Shown: piece by piece, positions 1 through 5,355 of the stretch
Layout of the letters: every line of letters starts with the position of its first letter
Numbering within the stretch: position 1 is the stretch's first letter
NCBI GenBank assembly: GCA_947428535.1
Contig: CANEMG010000085.1
Location: 1-5,355 of the forward strand
Direction of reading: 5' to 3'
Source: an uncultured Clostridium sp.
GTDB lineage: Bacteria > Bacillota > Clostridia > TANB77 > CAG-508
Length of the DNA stretch: 5,355 nucleotides
Program-made: the position numbers and the translations under genes
Notes under the pieces: generated by a model
Told to the model about the DNA's origin: nothing
The model's input: the letters and a program-made list of their open reading frames with translations, nothing else
Database searches by the model: none

Positions 1-138
1 ATAGTTGTAGTACTATATACGTTTATTATAAGTAAAATGGATAACATCTGGTTAAGTTCATTAGTACCTGTAATAGGTTTTACTTTATCTACACTATCTT
101 TAAAAATAATAAGAAAATTATGGGAAAGAAATAGATAA
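1..138 (+). CDS. C-terminal end of an unidentified membrane protein (partial)
   Basis: Frame 1 is open from the first base to a TAA at 136-138, giving 45 residues of a protein whose beginning lies outside the window. The visible part has a hydrophobic stretch (IVVVLYTFII), a short polar turn (SKMDN), and a second hydrophobic stretch (about WLSSLVPVIGFTLSTLSL). It ends in a basic tail (KIIRKLWERNR). This is the pattern of a helical hairpin at the end of an integral membrane protein with a positively charged, probably cytoplasmic, C-terminus. I do not recognise the family from this fragment. The stop lies 21 bases before the MBL gene on the same strand, so the two are probably co-transcribed. 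Base composition is AT-rich like the genes that follow. Confidence 0.6.
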   Translation: MVVVLYTFIISKMDNIWLSSLVPVIGFTLSTLSLKIIRKLWERNR

Positions 139-159
139 TTATAAAGGGGATAAGGCTAA

Positions 160-973
160 ATGGAAAGAATTTTAGTATTAGGAACAGGAGCTGGAACACC
201 ACTTGATTGTTTTAATACATGTTTTATATTACAAAATGACAATAAAAACTTTTTGGTAGATACAGGCGGAGGACTTCAAGTATTAAGACAAATAAGAGAT
301 AGTAATGTGAAAATAGATGATATACATGATGTATTTATATCACATAAGCATATAGATCATTTATTAGGAATCTTTTATATATTGCGTAATATATGTCACA
401 GAATGTGGAGTGGTGGTCGGAGGAAAATATAAAGGTAATTTGAATTTATATTGTTCTAAAGAAGTAAAAAATATTATAGATACTTTTGTATCACAAACTT
501 TTCATCCTGTACATAAGGAAAGATATGATAATAATGTTGTCTTTTACGAGCTTAAAAATAATAAAATATACAATATAATAGGGTATGATATAGAAGTTTT
601 AGACTTATATTCTGATGAAAGTGAATTGTACGGTTTTCAAACAAAATTAAACAATGGAAAAATATTAACTTTTTTAGCAGATGCGCCATGTTCTTCTAAG
701 ATGTATAACAAAATTGAAAACACGGATTGGGCTTTTTCAGAAGTGTTTTGCTTAGAAGCTGATAAAGATATTTTTAAACCACATGAAAAAAATCATTCAA
801 CAGTAAAAGATATATGTGAAATAGCTGAAAATCTTAAAATTAAAAATTTAGTTTTATGGCATATAGGTGATAAAAGAATGGAAAATAGAAAAGAAAAATT
901 CGAAAAAGAAGGAAAAGAATTTTTTAGTGGAAATTTATATGTTCCAGATGATTTAGATATAATTAATTTATAA
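160..973 (+). pseudogene. MBL-fold metallohydrolase, RNase Z-like, interrupted by a frameshift
   Basis: Two overlapping frames together make one MBL-fold hydrolase. Frame 1 (160-432, 90 residues) starts at ATG 160 behind AAAGGGG (143-149). It carries the N-terminal GTGAGTP loop (residues 8-14) and the metal-binding HKHIDH motif (62-67). Frame 2 resumes near 410 and runs to TAA 971-973. Numbered from GTG 410, it carries an LADAP aspartate (D91), an ENHST-like motif (H129-S-T) and a terminal histidine in VLWH (H151). The motif order and spacing match RNase Z-like phosphodiesterases. Deleting ten bases, 414-423, joins the frames as S-G-K-Y with no stop and gives about 267 residues. This is shorter than RNase Z (about 307), and I see no RNase Z exosite arm, so it is probably a paralogue of unknown substrate rather than the tRNA-processing enzyme. 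The histidine expected before the Y-G-F motif appears to be Tyr67. No good ribosome binding site precedes GTG 410, so the second half is unlikely to be made alone. Pseudogene is the simplest reading. Sequencing error or programmed frameshifting are alternatives. Confidence 0.8.
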
Positions 974-987
974 ATTAGGAGGTATAT

Positions 988-1434
988 ATGAAAATTGTAG
1001 TAGGATGTGTTGTGAAAAAGGATAATAAAATTTTAATGGTACAAGAGGGACAAAAAATTTGTTATGAACAATGGAACTTTCCAGCAGGCCATGTTGATGA
1101 AGGGGAAACAATAACAGATGCAGCAGTTAGGGAAACGTATGAAGAAACAGGATGTAAGGTAAAATTAACAGGAGTGCTACCAATTTCTACAGTAAAAAAT
1201 CCAAATGGTGAATCAGTTTTTCATGTAAGATTTACAGCAGATATGATAGAAGAAAATATTAAAGTTGATGGAGATGAAATTTTAGATGTTAAATGGTTAG
1301 AAATCGATGAAATAAAAAATATGTCAAAAGATAAGTTACGTGCATTAGATATTAACTTAAATTTTATTAAAAATATGGAAGAAAGAAAAATATATCCATT
1401 AGATGTATTTGATATGGGAATATATATTAGATAA
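988..1434 (+). CDS. Nudix hydrolase, NudJ-like
   Basis: This is a 148-residue protein with a complete Nudix box at residues 34-56: G34, E40, R48-E49, E52-E53 and G55. It fits the pattern G-x5-E-x7-R-E-x-x-E-E-x-G, with Thr50 where a hydrophobic residue is more usual. The glutamates bind Mg2+ for hydrolysis of a nucleoside diphosphate linked to another group. The WNFPAGH stretch before the box and the DEILDVKWL stretch near 97-104 resemble the E. coli NudJ group as I remember it, whose members hydrolyse nucleoside tri- and diphosphates and thiamine-precursor diphosphates. Substrate cannot be assigned from sequence. The start at ATG 988 is supported by an excellent AGGAGG at 977-982. The gene begins 14 bases after the MBL stop and ends 17 bases before the HAD gene. 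It is probably a cytoplasmic enzyme of the same operon. No damage is visible. Confidence 0.93.
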   Translation: MKIVVGCVVKKDNKILMVQEGQKICYEQWNFPAGHVDEGETITDAAVRETYEETGCKVKLTGVLPISTVKNPNGESVFHVRFTADMIEENIKVDGDEILDVKWLEIDEIKNMSKDKLRALDINLNFIKNMEERKIYPLDVFDMGIYIR

Positions 1435-1451
1435 TTTTGGAGTTATATTAA

Positions 1452-2183
1452 ATGTTAAAAAATAAAAAGGTTATTATATTTGATTTAGATGGAACTTTAA
1501 TAGATTCAGTTGGAATTTGGAATGAAATAGATGAAATTCTTATTAAAAAAATAGGAACTAAGGAATTAGATGATGTAGATATAGGAAATCAACGAGATAC
1601 TAAATTAAAAGAATACAAATCCTTTCCTGATGCATATTTGGAGTATTGTGGTTTTTTAAAAGATAAATATCAATCTGAAATGTCTAAACAAGAAATTAAA
1701 AAGTTAAGATATGAAATAGCAGATAGATATCTAAAAGAAGTAGTAGATTATAAGCCTAATGTAGAAAAGTTTTTAAAGTTTTTAAAAGATAATGGTTTTA
1801 TATTAGTTATTGCAAGTACTACTAATGATAGTACAATTGAAAAATATAAATATTATAATAAGAATATAATAGAAAAAGCTAATTTTGAAGATACATTTAA
1901 ATTAGTTTATGCTAAGGGAGCGGTTAAAGAAATAAAGCCAAATCCAGAAATTCATTATAAAATATTGAATGAGTTAAAAGTAAAAAAAGAGGAATGTTTA
2001 ATAATAGAAGATGCACTTGTTGGCGTAGAGGCTGCTAATAATGCAGGAATAGAAGTTGCAGTAATATATGATAGGTATTCAGACTGTAATAGAATACAAA
2101 TAAATGAATTATCTAATTATCAATTTAAGGATTTTAATGAGATTTTGGAAAGTTGTAAATTAGAAGTAATGGAGAATAAATGA
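1452..2183 (+). CDS. HAD-superfamily phosphatase (beta-phosphoglucomutase/phosphoglycolate phosphatase-like)
   Basis: This 243-residue protein has all four HAD motifs. Motif I is DLDGT with nucleophile D11 and acid/base D13. Motif II is around S122-T123 in VIAST. Motif III is K162 in IKPNP. Motif IV is E186-D187 in LIIEDALVG, followed by the GVEAANNAG segment typical of the group. Residues of about 17-95 form a helical C1 cap between motifs I and II, placing it with the beta-phosphoglucomutase and phosphoglycolate phosphatase relatives. It should hydrolyse a small phosphomonoester (sugar phosphate or nucleotide) through an aspartyl-phosphate intermediate. The motifs do not fix the substrate. 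The start is ATG 1452 with GGAG at 1439-1442. The stop TGA (2181-2183) overlaps the ATG of the next gene, which suggests translational coupling and a shared role. The domain appears full length and intact. Confidence 0.92.
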   Translation: MLKNKKVIIFDLDGTLIDSVGIWNEIDEILIKKIGTKELDDVDIGNQRDTKLKEYKSFPDAYLEYCGFLKDKYQSEMSKQEIKKLRYEIADRYLKEVVDYKPNVEKFLKFLKDNGFILVIASTTNDSTIEKYKYYNKNIIEKANFEDTFKLVYAKGAVKEIKPNPEIHYKILNELKVKKEECLIIEDALVGVEAANNAGIEVAVIYDRYSDCNRIQINELSNYQFKDFNEILESCKLEVMENK

Positions 2184-2962
2184 TGTTAAAGCCAATTATT
2201 ATACAAGGTGCTATGCCTATGGAAATAGAAGAATTACTAAAAAATATTCAAATAGAAAAAGAAGAATTAATTCATAATTTTAAGTTTTATATTGGAATAT
2301 TAGAAAATTATCCAATAATAATATCTGAAACAAAAATTGGAATTATAAATGCAAGTATGGCAACATGTATAGGTATTGAAAAATTTAATCCAATTGCAAT
2401 TTTAAATCAAGGAGTTGCAGGTTCACATATAAATTCAATACATAGAAATGATATAGTAATAGGAGAGAAAAGTGTTAATATAAATTCATTTATTACTGGA
2501 ATAAAAAATAGAAATGAAGGCACAAATCCTTATGAATGGGAATTTGATAATAGATCTTTTGAAGTTAACTGTGATAAAAGATTGTTAAAGATTGTCAAAA
2601 GATATAACACTAATGAGTACAATATATTTTATGGAACATTAGGAAGTGGAGATATTTTTAATAGAGAAGTAGATAGAATAGAATGGATAAGAAGTAAAAA
2701 AGATACATTATCAGAAGATAATGAAAGTATAGCAGTATATACAATTTGTGAAAATTTTGGCATTCCTTGTATAGGTTTTAGAACTATTACTAATAATGAA
2801 ATCACGCAAAAAGAATGTGATGGCTCTACTTCTTCTAGAAAAGATTTAAATAAGAGAGCAAATAAAATAATTTCTAAACAGTATGATGGTTTACCTGCAA
2901 TAATATCTCAAAATTTTACTTTGGAGTACACAAAAGAATTAATAAAGAATCTAAATATTTAA
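2180..2962 (+). CDS. MTA/SAH nucleosidase-like protein (PNP/UDP phosphorylase superfamily)
   Basis: This 260-residue protein has the landmarks of 5'-methylthioadenosine/S-adenosylhomocysteine nucleosidase. They are the GAMPME opening with E15 at the catalytic glutamate position (E. coli Glu12), KIGIINAS (52-59), NQGVAG (76-81), GTLGSGD (152-158) and EDNE with the ribose-binding glutamate E182 (E. coli Glu174). The purine-activating aspartate of R-A-I-S-D (E. coli Asp197) is replaced: here the motif is R-T-I-T-N, with N205. The methionine before E182 is also Asn. The fold is therefore clear but adenine-nucleoside cleavage is doubtful. It may use a 6-oxopurine nucleoside, as relatives with Asn at this site do, or have another role. 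I therefore give no gene symbol. ATG 2180 overlaps the HAD stop as ATGA. A second in-frame ATG at 2183 is equally possible, with GGAG at 2171-2174. It is the last gene of the operon, 14 bases before a terminator. Confidence 0.85.
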   Translation: MMLKPIIIQGAMPMEIEELLKNIQIEKEELIHNFKFYIGILENYPIIISETKIGIINASMATCIGIEKFNPIAILNQGVAGSHINSIHRNDIVIGEKSVNINSFITGIKNRNEGTNPYEWEFDNRSFEVNCDKRLLKIVKRYNTNEYNIFYGTLGSGDIFNREVDRIEWIRSKKDTLSEDNESIAVYTICENFGIPCIGFRTITNNEITQKECDGSTSSRKDLNKRANKIISKQYDGLPAIISQNFTLEYTKELIKNLNI

Positions 2963-2976
2963 CAGAAGTATATAAG

Positions 2977-3007
2977 AAAAACAGTTGCAAATTTTGCAAC
3001 TGTTTTT
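2977..3007. terminator. Bidirectional intrinsic terminator
   Basis: ACAGTTGCAA (2981-2990) pairs perfectly with TTGCAACTGT (2994-3003) around a 3-base loop. AAAA on the left (2977-2980) and TTTT on the right (3004-3007) flank the stem. The + strand reading ends in a U-run for the nucleosidase operon. The minus strand reading also ends in a U-run, for the convergent coat-protein genes whose last stop is at 3031. One hairpin therefore probably ends both transcripts. Confidence 0.9.
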
Positions 3008-3030
3008 AGATGTGGATTTTTATAAGTTAT

Positions 3031-3279
3031 TTATTGATTTGACATATAATTTTGTTTTACAGTATCGATTTTTGTTTGTTCAGCATTTTCTGTTTTATAC
3101 CAACCTTTTTCTTTCATTAAATTATAAATTTTATTTTGAATATTTAAAGATTCGTTTAAAGCTTCTTTAAAAGCACAATGTACTTCTGCAGTAGAAGATT
3201 CAATTGCTCCATGAAGATATAAATCACAAACACCTTTTATAACTAATAATTCATTTTCCATTAAATCTCTGTCTTCCAT
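3031..3279 (-). CDS. Spore coat protein, CotF-like
   Basis: This 82-residue soluble, mostly helical protein has an N-terminal stretch (about 8-57) predicted to form two amphipathic helices. It then has the IYNLMKEKGWY segment (51-61) characteristic of the Coat F family, and a polar tail. Such proteins assemble into the spore coat or accumulate during sporulation, and their biochemical function is largely unknown. The start is ATG at 3277-3279, with a perfect AGGAGG just upstream (3290-3285 on the minus strand). The last bases of the preceding minus-strand gene form part of this ribosome binding site, because its TAG stop occupies 3291-3289. The two are therefore surely one transcription unit with coupled translation. 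Family assignment rests on motif recognition, so the family is fairly sure and the exact orthologue is not. Confidence 0.85.
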   Translation of the reverse strand: MEDRDLMENELLVIKGVCDLYLHGAIESSTAEVHCAFKEALNESLNIQNKIYNLMKEKGWYKTENAEQTKIDTVKQNYMSNQ

Positions 3280-3288
3280 AAGTTCCTC

Positions 3289-3462
3289 CTATAATAAATT
3301 TAAAAATTTGCTATATAATTCATTATGCTTATTTGCCAACTCTCCTATATAAGTAGAAAGAGTAGGGTCAGTTAATTTACTTGAAGTTTTGCTTGCACAA
3401 GATTTCATAAATTTTTCATGTCCTAAAGCATCTTCAACATATAAAAGTTCTTTACTTGTCAT
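3289..3462 (-). CDS. Small CotF-like spore coat protein (57 residues)
   Basis: The minus strand from ATG 3462-3460 to TAG 3291-3289 encodes 57 residues. They begin MTSKELLYVEDALGHEKF and end ELYSKFLNLL. A strong ribosome binding site, AGAGGTGAT (3476-3468), lies at correct spacing. It is a near-perfect match to the 3' end of 16S rRNA and leaves little doubt that the gene is real. The protein has no membrane segment or signal peptide. It looks like a helical hairpin: helix to about residue 28, turn at LTDPT (30-34), second helix to the end. The YVEDALGHE and HNELY segments resemble small clostridial coat proteins of the Coat F/ferritin-like type. It is the first gene of a two-gene operon, with its stop inside the ribosome binding site of the 82-residue partner. 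A single pair of helices suggests that it dimerises or packs with its partner (inference). Confidence 0.85.
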   Translation of the reverse strand: MTSKELLYVEDALGHEKFMKSCASKTSSKLTDPTLSTYIGELANKHNELYSKFLNLL

Positions 3463-3594
3463 TTTTTATCACCTCTTAAGTAAAAGTCTTTCCAGAAAAA
3501 AGAAATATATGCAAAATATATTTAAAATTTTGTAAGTTTAAATATATAATTATTTATGACTAATAAATAAAAGTAATAAATTTACATAAAGTTA

Positions 3595-3621
3595 TTGACA
3601 ATTTAGTTATTCTGTTATAAG
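3595..3621 (+). promoter_or_regulatory. Vegetative (sigma-A type) promoter of the flavoprotein gene
   Basis: A perfect -35 box TTGACA (3595-3600) is followed after 15 bases by TATAAG (3616-3621), a 5/6 match to TATAAT. The -10 box has an extended TG dinucleotide at 3613-3614. The spacer is shorter than the ideal 17, but the extended -10 commonly compensates. Transcription would begin near 3628, leaving a leader of about 84 bases before ATG 3712. Confidence 0.6.
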
Positions 3622-3627
3622 CTAAGT

Positions 3628-3689
3628 TTATAGTCCTATAACAATTAGTAAATTAATTGATTGCTAGTATAGGAAAGGCCAAACTATAA
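3628..3689 (+). promoter_or_regulatory. Potentially structured 5' leader (stem with bulge and capping hairpin)
   Basis: Starting at about the predicted +1, TTATAGT (3628-3634) can pair with ACTATAA (3683-3689), and the adjoining CCTATA (3635-3640) with TATAGG (3668-3673). This gives 13 base pairs interrupted only by a 9-base one-sided bulge, AAAGGCCAA (3674-3682). Inside, CAATTA (3642-3647) pairs with TAATTG (3654-3659) around GTAAAT. The fold ends 6 bases before the ribosome binding site AAAGGAGGT (3696-3704) and leaves it free. I do not recognise a known riboswitch class. It could be a regulatory leader, a 5' stabilising stem, or chance pairing in AT-rich DNA. Confidence 0.4.
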
Positions 3690-3711
3690 TTATTCAAAGG
3701 AGGTATAAATA

Positions 3712-5142
3712 ATGAGTAAATTTGGCAATAGTTTTGATGTAATTGTGGTAGGAGGTGGCCCAGCAGGCATGTTTTGTGCCTATGAAATGCTTCAAAGAGC
3801 TCCCAAGAAAATATTGATTATTGAACGGGGAAAAAGAGTACCGGACAGAAATTGTCCTGAAAAGAAGTATGGAAAATGCCTGAAATGCAAGCCGTTTTGT
3901 AACATTACAAATGGTTCATCAGGTGCAGGTGCATTTTCAGATGGGAAACTTTCACTCTTTAACAAGGATGATGATGATATTTATGTAGGTGGAAATCTGC
4001 ATAAATACATCGGTGTAGCTCAGACAAAGGAGTTAATTTCATATACTGATGAAATTTATCTCAAGTTTGGTGCTAATAAAAAACTTGAAGGGGTAAAATA
4101 TCCTGCTGAAGTTGCTAAAATCCGTAAATCTGCTGAGAGAGTTGGGCTGGACTTAGTAAATATTCCTATTAGGCATCTAGGAACAGATAAAGCTCCGATT
4201 ATCTATCAAAAAATCGAAAAATATTTAGAAGATAAGGGGGTTATAACATTATTTGAAACAGAAGTAACAGATCTAATTGTTGAAGATAATGTTATATCTG
4301 GTGTACAGTACAATCCCAATTACCTTGGTAAGGAACTAATGAGTGCTTATGCAGCTAAAGTTGTTTTAGCTGTTGGCAGGGGGGGCGCAGATTGGCTTGA
4401 AATGATGTGTAAAAAACATAAAATTTCATCAACTCCGGCTATCATTGATGTAGGCATTCGATATGAACTTCCAGATATAATAATGAGTGATATTAACCAT
4501 TATATGTATGAAGGAAAATTTTATGGAAAACCCAATCCTTTCAATGACAAAGTCAGGACATTTTGCCAGAATCCATCTGGTTTTGTATCATCAGAGGTAT
4601 ACAAGGATGATTTAATTTTGGTAAATGGTCATTCCCCTGAGGAGGGAGTAAAGAGCAATAATACAAATTTGGCTCTTTTAGTATCTATTGCACTTCCAGG
4701 TGTTGATGCCCCGATGGAGTACTCTCGGAATATAGCAAGAAATTTAAATGCTCTTGCTCATGGGCAGGTAATGATTCAGCGGTTCGGGGATCTTGTCGAT
4801 GGAAAGAGAACATTAAAGGAAGACCTCGAGATTAACTCTGTCATTCCAACGTTAAAATCAGCAGTTCCAGGAGATATCTGTTTAGGTATGCCATATAGAA
4901 TAATGACAGATATTATAGGTTTTATTCGAATGATGAATGAAGTGGTACCAGGATTTGCTGCAGCGGACAATCTTTTATATGGACCAGAGCTGAAATTTTA
5001 CAGTAATAAGGTGGATATCAGCAATAAGTTTGAAACCAGCATTTCAGGATTGTATGCAATTGGAGATGGGTGCGGCCTTACACGTGGACTTATGATGGCT
5101 TCGGCCTCAGGAGTTCAGTTGGCCAGGTATTTGTGTAGATAA
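3712..5142 (+). CDS. FAD-dependent dehydrogenase (COG2509 type)
   Basis: This 476-residue protein begins with a Rossmann FAD-binding motif: VVGGGPAG (12-19), with G14, G16 and G19, and an acidic residue, E38 in IIERG, closing the second strand. A cysteine group follows at C48, C56, C59 and C63, then NGSSGAGAFSDGK (67-79). Near the end lies the second flavin-binding segment, GLYAIGDGCGLTRG (446-459). This layout matches the COG2509 family of uncharacterised NAD(P)/FAD-dependent dehydrogenases. The substrate is unknown, and the protein is probably cytoplasmic. The start is sure: AAAGGAGGT at 3696-3704 lies 7 bases upstream. The gene stands alone with its own promoter, a foldable leader and its own terminator. 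Its base composition differs from the neighbours: 27/60 G+C at 4741-4800 and 25/60 at 4381-4440, against 15/60 at 2401-2460. It also uses CGG arginine codons. This suggests later acquisition from a less AT-rich Firmicute, and the reading frame is intact. Confidence 0.92.
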   Translation: MSKFGNSFDVIVVGGGPAGMFCAYEMLQRAPKKILIIERGKRVPDRNCPEKKYGKCLKCKPFCNITNGSSGAGAFSDGKLSLFNKDDDDIYVGGNLHKYIGVAQTKELISYTDEIYLKFGANKKLEGVKYPAEVAKIRKSAERVGLDLVNIPIRHLGTDKAPIIYQKIEKYLEDKGVITLFETEVTDLIVEDNVISGVQYNPNYLGKELMSAYAAKVVLAVGRGGADWLEMMCKKHKISSTPAIIDVGIRYELPDIIMSDINHYMYEGKFYGKPNPFNDKVRTFCQNPSGFVSSEVYKDDLILVNGHSPEEGVKSNNTNLALLVSIALPGVDAPMEYSRNIARNLNALAHGQVMIQRFGDLVDGKRTLKEDLEINSVIPTLKSAVPGDICLGMPYRIMTDIIGFIRMMNEVVPGFAAADNLLYGPELKFYSNKVDISNKFETSISGLYAIGDGCGLTRGLMMASASGVQLARYLCR

Positions 5143-5154
5143 TACACAGAAAGA

Positions 5155-5189
5155 TAAGGCGAGTTCGGTTAAAGAACTCGCCTTACTTT
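5155..5189 (+). terminator. Intrinsic terminator of the flavoprotein gene
   Basis: TAAGGCGAGTTC (5155-5166) pairs perfectly over 12 bases with GAACTCGCCTTA (5174-5185) around a 7-base loop, and CTTT follows. It lies 12 bases after the stop codon. The stem is strong and GC-rich for this region. The U-run is short, so the position is convincing but efficiency is less certain. Confidence 0.75.
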
Positions 5190-5324
5190 ATACTGACCTA
5201 TCAGTTCAATTATATTTGTCGAAATTTGTTATATAATTATATTAAGAATAAAAGAAAATACTTTAAATATAATATTGTACATAAAAATATATTCTTATAA
5301 TAATAAATAAGGTAGGTAAAAAAA

Positions 5325-5355
5325 ATGAAAAGTGAAAAAATCTTTGATGTGAAAG
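5325..5355 (+). CDS. Probable start of a downstream gene (partial)
   Basis: ATG 5325 opens a frame (MKSEKIFDVK) that runs off the window. A purine-rich AAGGTAGG sits at 5309-5316, 8 bases upstream, which is acceptable as a ribosome binding site but not strong. Ten residues are too few to name a family. The 180 bases between the flavoprotein stop and this ATG hold the terminator and AT-rich DNA with several TATAAT-like hexamers. None has a convincing -35 partner. Confidence 0.5.
   Translation, partial: MKSEKIFDVK

Noticed and set aside
410..973. Second half of the MBL protein as an independent gene starting at GTG 410
   Set aside because: It lacks the HxHxDH metal motif and has no properly spaced ribosome binding site. 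Its sequence continues the first half exactly.
2985..3170. Plus-strand reading frame of 61 codons after the nucleosidase
   Set aside because: It starts inside the terminator stem, has no good ribosome binding site, and lies opposite the well-supported CotF-like gene. Its Phe/Leu/Tyr-rich translation is what an antisense AT-rich frame gives.
3503..3558. Sporulation sigma-factor -10 boxes on the minus strand for the coat operon (GCATATATTT at 3512-3503, CATAAATA at 3558-3551)
   Set aside because: Both resemble CATA-type -10 elements, and a sporulation promoter is expected here. I could not find a matching -35 element at the right spacing for sigma-E, G or K.
3628..3689. Known purine, c-di-GMP or preQ1 riboswitch
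   Set aside because: None of the conserved core sequences of those classes is present. Only the secondary-structure potential is seen.
4776..4970. Minus-strand reading frame of 64 codons
   Set aside because: It is contained in the flavoprotein coding sequence, has no ribosome binding site or family resemblance, and is a shadow frame.
5216..5301. TATAAT-like hexamers at 5232, 5268 and 5296 as promoters for the downstream gene
   Set aside because: Their -35 partners are missing or poor (TTGTAC at 5275 with a 15-base gap is the best). Such hexamers are frequent by chance in DNA this AT-rich.

Overview
The window looks like a piece of the chromosome of a low-GC, spore-forming Firmicute, most likely a Clostridium or close relative. 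The evidence is very AT-rich DNA with mostly AGA arginine codons, strong AGGAGG-type ribosome binding sites, and a two-gene operon for small spore coat proteins. No integrase, transposase, CRISPR array, tRNA or rRNA is visible.

Positions 1-2962 (+ strand) form a tightly packed run of genes: the tail of a membrane protein, a metallo-beta-lactamase (MBL) fold hydrolase related to RNase Z, a NudJ-like Nudix hydrolase, a HAD-family phosphatase and an MTA/SAH-nucleosidase-like protein. Gaps are 14-21 bases, and the last pair overlaps as ATGA. The promoter lies upstream of the window. The MBL gene is broken by a +1 frameshift that can be explained exactly by a 10-base G-rich insertion. Nudix, HAD and nucleosidase could act in sequence on one nucleotide-like substrate (diphosphate bond, then phosphomonoester, then glycosidic bond). 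This order is my inference. The nucleosidase has Asn where the family's catalytic Asp is expected, so its substrate or activity is uncertain.

A bidirectional hairpin terminator (2977-3007) separates this operon from two convergent minus-strand genes (3031-3279 and 3289-3462). Both encode small CotF-like spore coat proteins. The first gene of the pair is only 57 codons long.

Positions 3595-5190 hold a self-contained unit: a promoter, a leader that can fold into a long stem, a COG2509-type FAD-dependent dehydrogenase gene, and a GC-rich terminator hairpin. This gene is clearly richer in G+C than its neighbours and uses CGG arginine codons, which suggests acquisition from a less AT-rich relative.

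The last 31 bases probably start another + strand gene.

The observations most worth a second look are the frameshift with its G-rich insertion, the Asp-to-Asn change in the nucleosidase, the folded leader of the flavoprotein gene, and the logic of the Nudix-HAD-nucleosidase set.
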